Assembly (NCBI GenBank): GCA_016584305.1
Contig: JACEEZ010022590.1
Coordinates: 368,556 to 432,555, forward strand
Reading direction: 5' to 3'
DNA: 64,000 nucleotides
DNA from: Chionoecetes opilio
Taxonomy: Eukaryota; Arthropoda; Malacostraca; Decapoda; Majidae
The notes beneath the pieces are model-generated. The model was not told the origin of the DNA and made no database searches. It saw only the letters and a list, made by a program, of their open reading frames with translations. Positions 41,600-52,659 of this stretch are shown piece by piece. Position numbers and translations under genes: made by a program. Position 1 is the first letter of the stretch. The number at the start of each line of letters is the position of its first letter.

Positions 41600-44500
41600 T
41601 AGACCTGTTCAGAAAACAATTTTTTCCTATTTTTATACCCCCCTGCAAGGTTTCCCATGCTTTTTGACCTGGAAAAGCCGAAAATCACAACCATTTTGAG
41701 CTAGAATGTCAGGAACCTTTGCCTCATTGGACCTCAAGATATTAAGCCCGCGACAGTAGAAAAGCGCCTAATTTTGCCTTCCGCCAGACTTTTTTTCACC
41801 TGAGACTTTTGTTACAATTGGGATAGAACAACAAATTGGGTATCAAATTGAAGCATTTTTAATATTATTTCTGAAAAAACAATCCAAGTAAACATTCAAG
41901 AAAAAAAGACACATCATATCCAGAAAAAAAGCAAAATTTTCTGAAAATTTCATGTAAATTTCATAAATATTACAATCTTGACATCAAAAAATGTGTGACA
42001 AAGACTAAAAACTATTTTCAAGTGGCAGAAAACTCTATTGTCTATGTCAGAAGGACACTTCACAGTCATTTTTTCAGAGTTTGCTTCTTGAAGCTATCAA
42101 ATCGCTCACGGTTGTATTCCACAGTTTGAAGAAGGTACTGTTTTTTGCTGAGAATCTGTGGTAATGATGTTTTTCGAAATCAGCCATCATCTTGAACTCC
42201 CCGCTCAGCAATGTCATTCACTACTTTTACATTACTGACAATTCCGGGGCCCTTTTGCTGTAGTCATCACCCCTTTGGGCCCATGTCGCCACGGGTTTTG
42301 CGGGAAGCCGGTCATATTCATCCCAAGGGGTGTCAAGAAAAGATGACTCTCGGGGACCAAACTAGATCAGCCAGAGTCGTTTGGCTGAAACCGGGGGAAA
42401 ACATAGGTTTCCCTGGGTCTGAAGCTTCGGGTTTCTCAGTGGCTTTCCCATTTGGGCAAGCAATGCCCCTTGCTTTCTTTGTCACTGGGGTCGCTACCGA
42501 AGAGAGCGAAACGGCCAACCCCCTGTGTCAGGTACCACTTGGGGTTTTCAAGTTTTTGTAGCACTCCCTGAGCAATCTCTGGATCTGTTCTCTTTAAATT
42601 CATCATGTCCTTCATGGAAATGCAGTCATTTTTCAGGGGGCATCTGCAGCAAAATGTAAAATGACATCCCCAAAGGGGGTTAAAAGAACAGTCCCAGGAA
42701 GAGGTTGGGGGCGTTCCAGCCTTTCCCCAACAGTTTCTTAAACGTACTCTAGCTGTCAGCAAACTGAACATCTTCATAAAAAAAACAGGTTTTTGGCCAA
42801 ACCACCCGGCCTGATAATGGTCCAAAGGAAAGACTCCCGTGGATTCCGCGGGGAGGCGGTCCCAAGGACGATAAGGGGTAAGCTCAGCCCCTCACGGTAG
42901 TCAGCTCTAGGAGGTTCTCCGACCTCAGGATTTCCTGTGTATTTCCTTTCACTCTTTCTTTTTTTTATTCAAAAACCCTTTTTGTTTTGATGGGGGCAGG
43001 GTTGTAGGGGTTTTTCTGTGGGAAAAATCTGTCCAAAAAAGTCCTTTAAGGGGCTTTAAACCAAGGATTCTCTGGGCCCCTTGCCCTTTCCCAAAAAGAT
43101 TTTTCCCCCTACCCGCACCAAAACCCGGGAATTCTTTGGGAAAGTGGTGTTTTGCAGGCCAGGGGGGAACAAACCCTTTCCTTTTCAAAACTGTTGCTCC
43201 AGAAAACTTGGCAGCTCCCCGATTTACTCCAATGTTGCTGGCCGGGGGGGGTTTAAAAACAAAAGGGCCCGTGATCACTCCAGTAAGCCCCCAAAAACCC
43301 CCAGCAAATTACCCTTTGGGTGCCTTGCCTGAGCCCTTCCTGTTAATCTGTCTATCACTGGTTTCTCCCAGAGCTTGCCTTTAGGATATGCAGGTGGCCT
43401 GAGGGCAAGCACAGCCCGGTCTCTGGGCGTGGGGCCCAAAAGGATCAAAATTCCCCCGGGCATCTTTTCAGCATTTTTGCCATCCCAGTGGGGGAGCAGC
43501 CCCTACTTTGGGGGGGGTCCTCGCTAAATGCTGCCCTGTTACTCCGGCCCGATGTGGTACCTTGTCAGATCCTGTTCCGTCTCTTGTTTGAGGGGTTTAG
43601 ATGACAAAAATTGGTTTCCCGGTAAAACTCCCCCCAGGCCTTTTTTTTAAAGTAGCAAGAAGGGGCTGTGCTGTCACTTGATTTTCCGACAAAACCCAGG
43701 GCGATCAGCCGGACTGCAGATGGTTTTAAAAACACTCCAGGGCCCCCCCTGGGAAATGTGAGGGGGTCACCCGTGTCTGTGATGTGAAATTTCCCGGACG
43801 AGGTTGTTGGTAATCCCCTGGGCCCTCTGCATTCCCCTTATCGGGTTTGGGGCCGCCCAGGTTTGGGGCAAAATCAAACAGCAGTCCTTCGTGTGTGGGG
43901 AGCTGAAAAATTGTAGAAATTTTTGACAAAAATTTATTCTGTTCCCCCTTTTCCCGCTGCATCTTGCAGCCCCTCTCTGGGTTGCTGCTGGGACCGTGAC
44001 TCCCAAAAAATCTTGTCAAAGCCCAGACATGTGGGCCTTTTCTTCTGCTTCTGCTGGATTAGGGAGAACCTGTGTCCGGGCCTTTTCCCCTGATAGCAGT
44101 CGGTTTCCTCCCCATTTTCCCGGGGGTGGATCTGAAAACTCCTATGTTTTGAACAAAAGGGCTATCCCAATTCCCGGACAAAAAGGGACTCCTTTTCCCT
44201 CCAGGGTCACCTGTTTACCTTTTTTCCCTTTCTAGATCTCTGTGCTTTTTGTGAAGGGTTTTATTTAAAGGGTGCGCTGCATTGTATTTTGGGCATTTTC
44301 TTGATTAGCCCATCTGCCAGGAAAAGGGAGATAGCCTCCCCTGTTCATTGGGAGGCCTTTATGCTTTTGGATTCCCTGTATTTTTTTGGCAAAAATCTGG
44401 AGGTGGAGGGGGAAATCCTTTGGGAAGCCTGGCTGTTGGTTTGGGGTAACTGGGAGCCAAACTGGTTTCCTTTTTTTGGATGATGGGTAGCCCAAACAGG

Positions 44501-45079
44501 AAGGTTTTTTGGAGCAGATCAGTAAGGGAGGTCGGCGTGAGCTTTTCTTGGGTTTCAGGTGGAGGTTTTTTTAGATGTCAAAATTTGCGTCCCGGGAGCT
44601 CCTTGCTTACTGCCATAGTGAAGTTATTTGTGAAGTATCCTCTGGATTTGTTAGCAGGTTTCAACAGATCTGCAACAAACATAACAGACCATTAGATGTC
44701 ATGCTAAAACCATTGTGAATTTGTGACTAGAGTGAAATAAATTATATTTAGTTAAAAAAAAAAAAAAATTTGTCTGTAAATATCACATGTAATATTTCCA
44801 TAAATGTTTCTATGCATTTTGATGTTTCAGTCAGCATCTAATTACTTGCTTTAACCTGCTTATGCCCATTTATTGGTGAAAAAATAGGCGAAAACAAACA
44901 TCAAAATGCTCTGAAACTGGCGTTTCAGAATAGAATCGAACTTCATGCTTCATGAGGCAAAGGTTCCTGACATTTTGGCTTATAATGGTTGTAATTTTCG
45001 ACTTTTCCAGGTCAAAAAGCATTGGAAACCGTGCAGGAGGGTATAAAAATAGGAAAAAATTGTTTTCTGAACAGGTCTA
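41600..45079. mobile_element. 3.5-kb element with about 130-bp terminal inverted repeats, contents unknown
   Basis: The left end (tagacctgttcagaaaacaa, then gacctggaaaagccgaaaat and gtcaggaacctttgcctcat) is the reverse complement of the right end at 44,945-45,079 over about 130 bp, roughly 90 percent identical by eye. CA repeats abut both ends. The interior shows no domain I recognise on either strand. The part at 42,230-44,640 is unusually full of 3- to 8-base homopolymer runs of all four bases, and its frames are short and broken. It could be a decayed or badly sequenced autonomous transposon. Confidence 0.75.
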
Positions 45080-45081
45080 CG

Positions 45082-45083
<2 letters not shown>

Positions 45084-45153
<70 letters not shown>

Positions 45154-45170
45154 ACACACACACACACACT
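45084..45170. repeat. (CA)n microsatellite
   Basis: About 85 bp of almost pure CA, directly to the right of the 3.5-kb inverted-repeat element. Confidence 0.97.
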
Positions 45171-45433
45171 TTAAGTCCATGAGTCTACGGAGTTGGAAAT
45201 ATAGCATGGTGTTACCGAAGTTTCTTACTGTAATCTAATACTCTTAAAAGGGTTATTAGTACAAAACCCCAGTTCAAAATTATTCAATCGACATGGGCCC
45301 AAGCCGCTTACCACCTACCATTTATTTGCATAATTTTTTTTGCCTACTCTCATCAAAATTGAATGTACAGTTTCGGCTACCCAAAACAGACAGACAGACA
45401 CACGGCTACTCCTATACTTTATTAGATAGATGA

Positions 45434-45862
45434 AGGCCTAATCTTTTGTCACACACGTCTTCTACCAACCTTCAAACCTCTTGGCAAGCTGTTACTTTGG
45501 TCAAAATCACGGACAAAAATTATCTAATTAGAATAAATAGGTGCAACTCCGCCGTCGCCACCAGCGCAGTCAGAGACAGCGGGCCAAGCCCTCCCTCACG
45601 GACAAGCAGTCAGGCCAGGTTAGGTTTAAGGTTAGGTTTTGTTTAAAATAAAGCCAAACTAAACCCAACTTACCCTCGCTGCTGTCCGTGAGGGAGGGGT
45701 GGGACTGGGAGAGGCGCTCGTCCTGCGGTCTAAACGGTGCTGATGCGACGGCGGAGCACCTTTTTATTCTTATTAGATAATTTTGTCCGTGATTTTGACA
45801 AAGGTAACAGCTTGCCAAGAGGTTTGAAGGTTAGTAGAAGACGCATATGACAAAAGTTTAGT
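45434..45862. mobile_element. MITE with about 120-bp inverted repeats
   Basis: The left arm includes accttcaaacctcttggcaa, then gctgttac and cacggacaaaaattatctaa; the right arm is its complement (ttagataattttgtccgtga, ccaagaggtttgaaggt). A second nested pair, ccctccctcacggac and gtccgtgagggaggg, lies in the loop. Copy ends are clear to about 5 bp. No protein. Confidence 0.85.
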
Positions 45863-45884
45863 CCATATGGTAGTAATCGAGATA

Positions 45885-46015
45885 AAGCAGAAGCGATAAA
45901 ACAAAACTTTCCTATAGTGGCAGATCCCACCAAAACAGTGGTATAGTGGTGGGATCTGCCACTAAAAATCAATTTCTAAACCAGACATTTAACAGAAAAT
46001 CTCTTAAAATACAAT
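45885..46015. repeat. Hairpin repeat, copy 1
   Basis: Flanks aaaacaaaactttcctat and actaaaaatcaatttctaaa enclose a hairpin with 17-bp arms (agtggcagatcccacca and tggtgggatctgccact). The same flanks with a different hairpin recur at 46,118-46,290. Confidence 0.8.
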
Positions 46016-46117
46016 AACAGGTCGTCTAACCTTAAGAGAGGGAGGGATGGAGGGAAAGAGGGAGGTATGGAGGGAGAGAGGAAGGTATGAAGAGAGAGAG
46101 AGGGACAGATAAGAAGC

Positions 46118-46290
46118 GATTAAACAAAACTTTCCTATAGTGGGAGATCCCACCACAACACCGCCGACTGCCGTGGCGCGGCAGTCGGCGGTGTTGTGGT
46201 GGGATCAATCACTAAAAATCAATTTCTAAACCAGACAGACATCTGACAGAAAATCTCTTAAATACAATAACAAGCAATTTCTTAGTCCTT
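46118..46290. repeat. Hairpin repeat, copy 2, with a longer arm
   Basis: Same flanks as 45,885-46,015, but the centre is a hairpin with arms of about 27 bp: gatcccaccacaacaccg, then ccgactgcc, mirrored after a 5-6 base loop. The arms of copy 1 and copy 2 share only the outer gatcccacca part. In both, actaaaaatc follows the hairpin. Confidence 0.8.
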
Positions 46291-46329
46291 ATTGTTTAAT
46301 ACCATGCGTGTATAGTAGCATATCTATCC

Positions 46330-46920
46330 TACGCTCGAATAGCCATTAACTCGAATGGTCCTCCGCTCGAAAAGTCATTCGCTCGAATCGTCTTTCGCTC
46401 GAAAAGTCATTCGCTCGAAAAGTCATTCGCTCGAAAGGTCGTGTAACCGGTGTGTCACCACGTGGCGAGGGAGTAGGGGGTAGGGAGTCGAGGGGGGTGT
46501 CACCACGTGGTGAGGGAGTAGGGGGGTAGGGATTCGAGGGTGGGTGGAGGTGAATGAGAAATGGGGGAGAAGGCGGAAGGGGGTGCAAAAAAGGGGGGGA
46601 AGGTGGGTTGAAGGCGCGCGTAACGTTTTTTTATCGTCACGATAGACATACGACGATCACGATAGTGTCACGAAGCTGCTACATAGATAACGATAGCGTC
46701 ATGATAGACTTACGATAGCGCTGCGTTGGGTACAAAAAGCGGGGAGCTTCCCGATTTTTTAGTGCATGCACTAACTTTTCGTGGCCTCGGCAGAGCGCGT
46801 CACGAGCGTCATGATCGGTCACGATGCCCCCCGACCCATAACCAGGACCATGACGGCGCTGCGCATTGCATTGTTGGCGCGTTCGTGATTCCATTATGGA
46901 ATGTGTGAAGCGGGCTTTAA
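46330..46920. repeat. Dispersed repeat with cgctcgaaa units (inverted relative to 36 kb)
   Basis: An array of about 16-bp units (cattcgctcgaaaagt) at 46,342-46,440, a G-rich middle, then gatagacatacgacgatcac and related cacgatag motifs to about 46,720. The order is the mirror of 36,235-36,890. The right end, ccattatggaatgtgtgaag, matches the inverted left end of the other copy (cttcacacattccat). Confidence 0.65.
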
Positions 46921-47286
46921 CGATATTGTAGATGTTGCCATGTAAGGATATAACCGTTAATATTTAGAGGCCTCATGTTAGCCTCCATACCTCCTTTTCC
47001 CTCCCATTCCCCTTTAACTCCCTCCATCTCTTCCCCCCTCTTCCTCCCCACCTCCATACATACGTCACGAGTCTTACTTGTGATATCTTAACCAGTGAAT
47101 GGACGCAGTGACTCGATAATCCAAAGTAATCACCAGTTATTACGATAATCCTTATAAATCCGTGAGTGAAAAGGTGAAAATTATAACACGGATAGTTTGA
47201 GAAGCTACAGAAACATTACTTTTTGAGGAAAAAGGTAAGATATAACAGAAAAATGGAAATATTGTTTTGACGGTGATTTTAAGACG

Positions 47287-47352
47287 TGTGTGTGTGTGTG
47301 TGGTGTGTGTGTGTGTGTGGTGATAATTATCACCACACACACACACACACAC
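47287..47352. repeat. GT/AC palindrome
   Basis: (gt)n then ggtgataattatcacc then (ac)n forms a nearly perfect inverted repeat about 60 bp long. Confidence 0.9.
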
Positions 47353-47379
47353 ATCAGGAAACTTAAGTTTCCTTTTTAG

Positions 47380-47903
47380 CAGTGATTCTTAACCTTTTTA
47401 CCACCACGCCCCCTTCAGTAGTGTTTCCTTGCCTCCATGCCCACCCCCCTTAACTTTTTCAAACAAGATATTTCAAAATTATTCTGAATCAGAAAGAAAA
47501 ACTGAAAAAAATGCGGGTTTCTAACACTTATATTGTGCACATAATTGTTCATAAACACCTTGCACATACCCATCAGATTTAGTTAGATCGCGTTTTAAAG
47601 CTGCCGCACACCAGAAGCTACGCGCTATAATAATACTGATAATAATAACAATAATAATAGTAATAATAATTTAAAAAAATAATATTGCATAAAGTCTGTA
47701 GTTAGTGAAATGTGCCAAAGCGTCTCCGTAGAGTTTTTCACACATAATGCACCCGTAGCGGCTGCGACGCTCACCCTCGCGCGCGAGCTTCATCTTAAAG
47801 CGAAAGCCGAGCTTCAAGCCAAATTCTTGACACTTCCTACTTTTTCTCTCATGGCTCACGCCCCCTAGATAATTACCCGCGCCCCCCAGGTTAAGAACCA
47901 CTG
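47380..47903. mobile_element. hAT-type MITE, about 524 bp
   Basis: The ends are cagtgattcttaacc and ggttaagaaccactg, the typical CAGTGGTTCTTAACC terminus of hAT elements. The 8-bp flanks ctttttag and ctacatag both fit the hAT target pattern nTnnnnAn, although they differ from each other by now. No transposase is visible inside. Confidence 0.85.
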
Positions 47904-48365
47904 CTACATAGAGAGGAAACCAAGAAGGGAGAAAAAGAGAAAATGTCGAAGGAAATTAAACTAGTCACAAACTTTTTACATGCAAGTTACTAAGTATGAA
48001 TTCTCAGCCATGTATTTATGTTGATAATTTTTATCATTAATCTATATTTATCACACGCATACATTTTGTTCTCGTTCTTGTAGTGAATTCGGTGCTATTT
48101 ACAGGTTACCGCTATAAATGTGTAACAGAAAACGGTCTTAGAGAGGACGTGATTTTTTTTCTCTATAAGTAACCATGAAAATAGCAACTTTTAACCTCGA
48201 AAGCATTTACATAGTTTCTCGTTTTTATATCACTGGCATTCGAATTAACAATTTTGTTATGTTATCTTTAGCGTTTTATGAAATATATGAAGTTTTTTAT
48301 TACTTGCTTTGATATTTCATTATAAATGTGTATATGTGTGTGTTTGTGTGTGTGTGTGTGTGTGT
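47904..48365. other. No recognised feature; (TG)n near the right end
   Basis: AT-rich unique sequence, ending in a TG microsatellite at 48,328-48,365. Confidence 0.5.
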
Positions 48366-48868
48366 ATTCACCTAGTTGTATTTTACAGGGCCTGAGCAAC
48401 GCTCGTATGGTCCCGTCTCCATATCAACATTTATTTTATTATTCATCCTTAGTGCTTAGTGTTGGCCGACGCCACCACCCCGGGAGGCATATTCCCCAAC
48501 TCTATGGGAATATGTGGTTTCCGAGTGAAGACGCTTGGCTGTATATCCGAAACTAACCCTAGGATTTTCTCGAAAATACCCTCATTGTGATTCCCACACA
48601 AATTTACTATGGAGAGCTCCGGAAAACCTAGCCTATCTTCACCGTAACCTGACGTGTTCAAGAGTAAACGTAACATACTGTTCCAGAAAACGGGAATATG
48701 CCCCCGGGTCACAAACCCTCGGCTAACACCCGGTACCTATTCACTGCTGGGTGGACAGGAGCTCGGGTTTTAAGAAGACCGCCCGTCTACCTTCGCTCCG
48801 CCTGGGGGTCGAACCCGGGACTTCTCGGTTGTGAGCCGAGCGTGCTAACCCCTACACTACGGAGCTCC
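48366..48868 (-). mobile_element. tRNA-Val-type SINE, long copy with internal MITE
   Basis: Read on the minus strand, the head is ctccgtagtgtaggggttag, then the stem-loop ctcgg-ctcacaa-ccgag, whose 7-base loop gives anticodon CAC (Val), then gggttcgacccccaggcgga (B box). The body includes the inverted accgggtgttagcc region. The far end, inverted as ggagacgggaccatacg and ctgtaaaatacaactagg, is shared with 30,610-30,668. A 217-bp element interrupts it at 48,486-48,702. Confidence 0.85.
48486..48702. mobile_element. MITE inside the SINE
   Basis: The ends ggcatattccc and gggaatatgcc are an 11-bp inverted repeat. An internal gggaatatg lies near 48,506. The uninterrupted SINE at 61,780-61,800 (cgggaggggggtcac) gives the empty site. 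Confidence 0.75.
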
Positions 48869-48956
48869 CAACACACTACGGTGTGTGTGTCTGTGTAAGT
48901 TGATGCTACACTACTACTACTTTTTTTTTCTTTTCTTTTTTTCTACATTGAATATA

Positions 48957-49080
48957 AGATAAGATACCTTGATTCTATCTAGACACTTTGCAAGTACCAA
49001 CTACAAGGTTATTTTGACTATAGTACAAAGCGCCAGGACGAATCTGGTGGACTCGAACCGCTGACCTAATGCAGGGACTT
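48957..49080 (-). mobile_element. tRNA-derived SINE, third family, inverted
   Basis: Starts with aagataccttgattctatct, then agacactttgcaagtacca, the complement of the end of 60,640-60,807. The right part has gtggactcgaaccgctgac, an inverted B box. Confidence 0.75.
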
Positions 49081-49089
49081 TCTACATTG

Positions 49090-49500
49090 AAGCCTATAGC
49101 GCCAGTAGGCTATTTATCATACGGAGGGACGTGATGATGGTTGGCCTTCCGCCCGTTGGTTGGCGCAGGCTGGATTTTTATAGTGACACCTGTGATGTTA
49201 TATAGCTGAAGGTCCGTTTTCCATGATGGTCTACCCTCAGTATTAAGGCACATGCTGCAACTTGTTGTCCCATCGCCACACTTGAAGTCGCAGTCGACGG
49301 AACAGGAATGCAGCATGCGGGCTGCTTCGGCCACTCGACGATGGATTTACATTTGCTCCTTGGTGGGACTTGAACTCGGGACCTTGTGCTTGTCAACCAC
49401 GTTAAAGATGACCGAAAGAGTTGTGTCCCCGGCAGGATTCGAACTCGGGACATCGAGCGCACCACTCCAAGACGGTAACCACTCGGCCACCGCCTCCCCA
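49090..49500 (-). mobile_element. Degenerate Ser-type SINE with two tRNA-like heads
   Basis: The body resembles 28,110-28,452 (ggttggcc, gcaggctg, tgcagcatgc) but is diverged. Two inverted B boxes occur, gggacttgaactcggga near 49,366 and caggattcgaactcgg near 49,432. The right end, in reverse, reads gaggcggtggccgagtggtt, a good A box of the tRNA-Ser/Leu kind. It is probably a dimeric or nested SINE. Confidence 0.7.
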
Positions 49501-49504
49501 CTAC

Positions 49505-49690
49505 TACATACTACATACTACTACTGCTACTACTACTACTACTACTACTTTAACCCCAGTCGCTATTGCCATTTCTACACATAAATTTACATTACATTTA
49601 CAAAATTCATAGTCATTTATATATCTTTTCTATGATCTTCTCGAACACACACAACACACACACACACACAGACACACACACACACACACA

Positions 49691-49723
<33 letters not shown>

Positions 49724-49805
49724 CATAACAGCAATAGTCCATCAAGATAATAAACACGATCACCACCATCACCACCATCAACAAAAATGCCCACCACCAC
49801 CAAGT
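49505..49805. repeat. Short microsatellites: (TAC)n, (CA)n and (CAC)n
   Basis: (ctacta)n at 49,500-49,550, CA repeats at 49,647-49,722, and accaccatcaccacc-type repeats at 49,760-49,803. Confidence 0.9.
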
Positions 49806-49807
49806 TA

Positions 49808-50290
49808 TAGAGTGAAGGGTTACTTTCAATACTCCCATAAGTAACATGAAAAATCAAGTGAGGGTGAATAGAATTTTCATGTCACAGTATTATTATATAC
49901 TGTTATATTAGTATATATAGTAGTAGTATATAGTAGTCATAGTAGGTTATAGTGGCCTGTCAGGAAAATCACAAAAAGAGCTGGTCTGGCACATTTCCCC
50001 TTTTTTGGCATTAAATCAATCAATCAATCTTATTTTTCCTTCACTAACTCCTTCATGAAAATTTTATATAACTGAATCAGACCAAAACGGAAACACACGG
50101 GTACGTAAAAGGTGTTATAATGAGATACAGCACACACCTGTCTCTTCAAATCATAGTCATCTTCTTCAATAGTATTAATTATCTGCAGAGGGTTTAAGAT
50201 GTGTCACTAATATAGTCGCTGCACGTTTTAAGTTGGCAAAAATTGGTCCCCCTCACTCCCCCCTTCCAAACGCCCTTCCATCTTCCGAAC
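49808..50290. repeat. Dispersed repeat, LINE tail and MITE arm, uninterrupted copy
   Basis: 49,808-49,890 matches 2,208-2,300. 49,885-50,218 matches 8,766-9,093, including ggcctgtcaggaaaatcac. 50,214-50,290 matches the left arm of the MITE at 9,456. This copy lacks the SINE seen at 9,094-9,455. Confidence 0.75.
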
Positions 50291-50399
50291 GCCCTTCAGA
50301 TGATGCAACAATTCAAACTTGTAATTCAACCTCAACTTCTTTCGTACGTTTTCTTACTCGATGTTTTTTTCCAACTACACCTTTAACTTCACCTTCACC

Positions 50400-51200
50400 A
50401 AGCGCGTGTTGACTTTGATTGAATGACCTTGAATTGACCTTGACCTTGACCATGGGTTGTAAGGTCGCTGTCTCACCTGGGATATCATGTAATTACCTTA
50501 CCCTAACCCAGGTGAACGGCTTACAGAGACGGGACACACGCTTAACAGCCTGTAGACGTCTATCATTCCCCTGTAGAAATCTCCCATCTTAACCACGTAA
50601 CATTGTAGAGAGGCAACCACGCAGGCTTAATTGTTTATTATTTATTATTATTTATTCATTATTTGCAGGCTCTATTTACTGTGTACCCATCTCAAGGCAA
50701 AATACTATATATCAGAAGAAAAAAAAGTCAGTATGTTATTGTGTACCCATCCCCAACCACCCATCCATCTTGTAGCTTCCTTATTTGTTTATGTTATGTT
50801 ATCTCAAGGCAATAATTATAATGTATATCAGAAAACAATAAGTCAGTGTGTGGAAATGATTGCTGGTATCACTGCTCTTCATAATATTGTGTTTACCTGG
50901 TGTTTAAATATTTGGATTATTCTGCCACGAGTGATAGATACTTCAAATAGGTACTTGTGTCACTTATTAACTCCCTCAGTTTCTTATATTTATCAAAGGC
51001 ATCATTCTTACTTGTTCTTTACCCCTTGAGCCCCATAATGTAATTTCCATTGTAATTTGGCTACTTTTAGACGATTTCAAGGAATATAAGCAATATTATT
51101 TCCATATGACTTGTTTAGTATCCTTATCCACTTGCTAATTTGTTATATTAAGCTACTTTTCGTTATTTTATGGCTAACAACACGCGATTTTATATTGCAA
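50400..51200. other. No gene; small CR1 tail between duplicated flanks
   Basis: A 30-bp CR1-like tail (cttgtagcttccttatttgt) at about 50,769-50,800 is flanked by two similar blocks containing atctcaaggcaa and atatcagaa (50,689 and 50,801). The rest is AT-rich with no coding signal. Confidence 0.45.
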
Positions 51201-51237
51201 AAGAAAGATCTAGTCGTAAAGGGGTTCATTTTGCTAC

Positions 51238-51891
51238 GTGTTCATTTTGCCCGTAAGTCTAACGTCAGTGGTGGATAAATTATTGGAATCTATTATTGCA
51301 AAAAACATTAGAGAGCACTTAGATAAACATAGTTTGATCTATGATTCACAACATGGATTCACCAAGGGTAGGTCATGTCTCACCAAATTATTGAGTTTTT
51401 ATAGGAAAGTTTATGAGACGGCAGATAATGATAAGGATTATGATATAATATATCTGGACTTTAGTAAGGCATTTGCCAAAGTACCACACGAGCGACTCTT
51501 AAATAAGGTTAAGGCTCATGGAATAGATGGGAAGGTTCTTCACTGGATCAGAGCTTGGCTAAATAATAGGCAACAAAGGGTTAAAATTAATGGTTCCAAA
51601 TCTGAATGGGGACTGGTGACAAGTGGAGTTCCACAAGGGTCTGTTTTGGGTCCATTACTATTTGTGATTTACATCAACGACTTGGATAGTGGGATTAGCA
51701 GTGATATCAGCAAGTTTGCTGATGATACTAAGGTAGGTAGGATTATTGGATCACAATCTGATGTAAACATATTGCAGGGAGACTTAGATAAACTTAACGA
51801 GTGGGCAGTCAGATGGCAGATGGAATTTGATATTGATAAGTGCAGCGTTATGAATGTTGGTAGAAAAACCCTGGTAATAGATGCACCATAA
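51238..51891 (+). pseudogene. CR1-type reverse transcriptase
   Basis: A 217-residue frame: SVVDKLLESIIAKNIREHL, YDSQHGFTKGRSCLTKLLSF, IIYLDFSKAFAKVPHERLL, VTSGVPQGSVLGPLLFVIYI and ISKFADDTKVG. The FADD loop is intact. The usual FDKV after the first catalytic Asp is FAKV. The 5' fingers region is missing. A frameshift near 51,885 ends the frame. Confidence 0.9.
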
Positions 51892-51899
51892 GCAATGTA

Positions 51900-52529
51900 T
51901 CGCTGAAAAGATCAGAGAGTGAAAAAGATCTAGGACTGAGGGTGAGCTCAGACCTCCGACCTAGGAAACAATGTATTGAGACCAGAAATAGAGCTAATAG
52001 AGTATTAGGATTCATTACCAGAAGTGTTAAAAGTAGAAGTGCGGAAGTTATTATAAAGCTTTATCTGGCTGGCTCTAGTCAGGCTTCACCTAGACTATGC
52101 GGTTCAGTTTTGGTCTCCATATTACAGGATGGATATAGCCTTGTTATAAACAGTGCAAAGAAGGATGACCAAAATGATACAAGGGATGCGTAACTTTAGT
52201 TATGAGAAGAGATTGAAGTTATTAAAATTACACTCACTCGAGAGACGCAGAGTAAGGGCGATTTGATAGAAGTTTTTAAGTGGATAAAGGGATTTAATAA
52301 AGGAGAGGTAGGAAAAGTTCTTACGGCTTTTAACCAGGTTAGAACAAGAAGTAACGGATTCAAGCTGGAAAAGCGTAGATTTAGAAAGGAAATAGGGAAA
52401 AACTGGTTCACAAATAGGGTGGTGAATGAATGGAATGGTCTCAGTAGACAGGTAGTTAGTGCTGAGTCATTAGGGAGCCTTAAAGAGGGGCTAGATAGGT
52501 TCATGGATGGGGATGAAAGGTGGATGTAG
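51900..52529 (+). pseudogene. CR1-type ORF2 C-terminal region
   Basis: Frames in succession give LGLRVSSDLRPRKQCIETRN, RANRVLGFITRSVKSRSAEV, then, after frameshifts near 52,070 and 52,190, LIEVFKWIKGFNKGE, RTRSNGFKLEKRRFRKEIGK and NWFTNRVVNEWNGL. This order is that of CR1 ORF2 C-termini. It ends at TAG 52,527-52,529. Confidence 0.88.
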
Positions 52530-52659
52530 GTAGTGTTAGGTGATAGGAACTACCACGTGTAGGCCTCGCAGCCTCTTGTAGCTTCCTTATTTTCTTATGT
52601 TCTTCTAATGTTCTTATGTGTTATTGCTGGAAAGAGTTGGATCCGAAGCTTTTGGAGGG

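Larger units (their letters stand above)
51215..52625 (+). mobile_element. CR1-type LINE, 5'-truncated
   Basis: Contains most of the RT domain and the complete C-terminal region of a CR1-like ORF2, followed by about 90 bp of 3' sequence that ends in ttcttatgtt-type repeats, as CR1 tails do. It is broken into three frames. It lies just upstream of the duplicated transporter block and is absent upstream of copy A. Confidence 0.9.

Noticed and set aside
46150..46215. Helitron 3' end (hairpin followed by CTAA)
   Set aside because: A hairpin is followed by actaaaa, but there is no matching 5' TC end, no Rep/helicase sequence and no A-T target site that I can show.
48800..48868. tRNA-Val gene
   Set aside because: The tRNA-like part is continuous with a SINE body that recurs at 19.8, 30.5 and 61.7 kb, and the acceptor stem is not complete.
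49430..49500. tRNA-Ser gene on the minus strand
   Set aside because: Only the A and B boxes are tRNA-like; it is joined to the SINE body and lies beside a second head.
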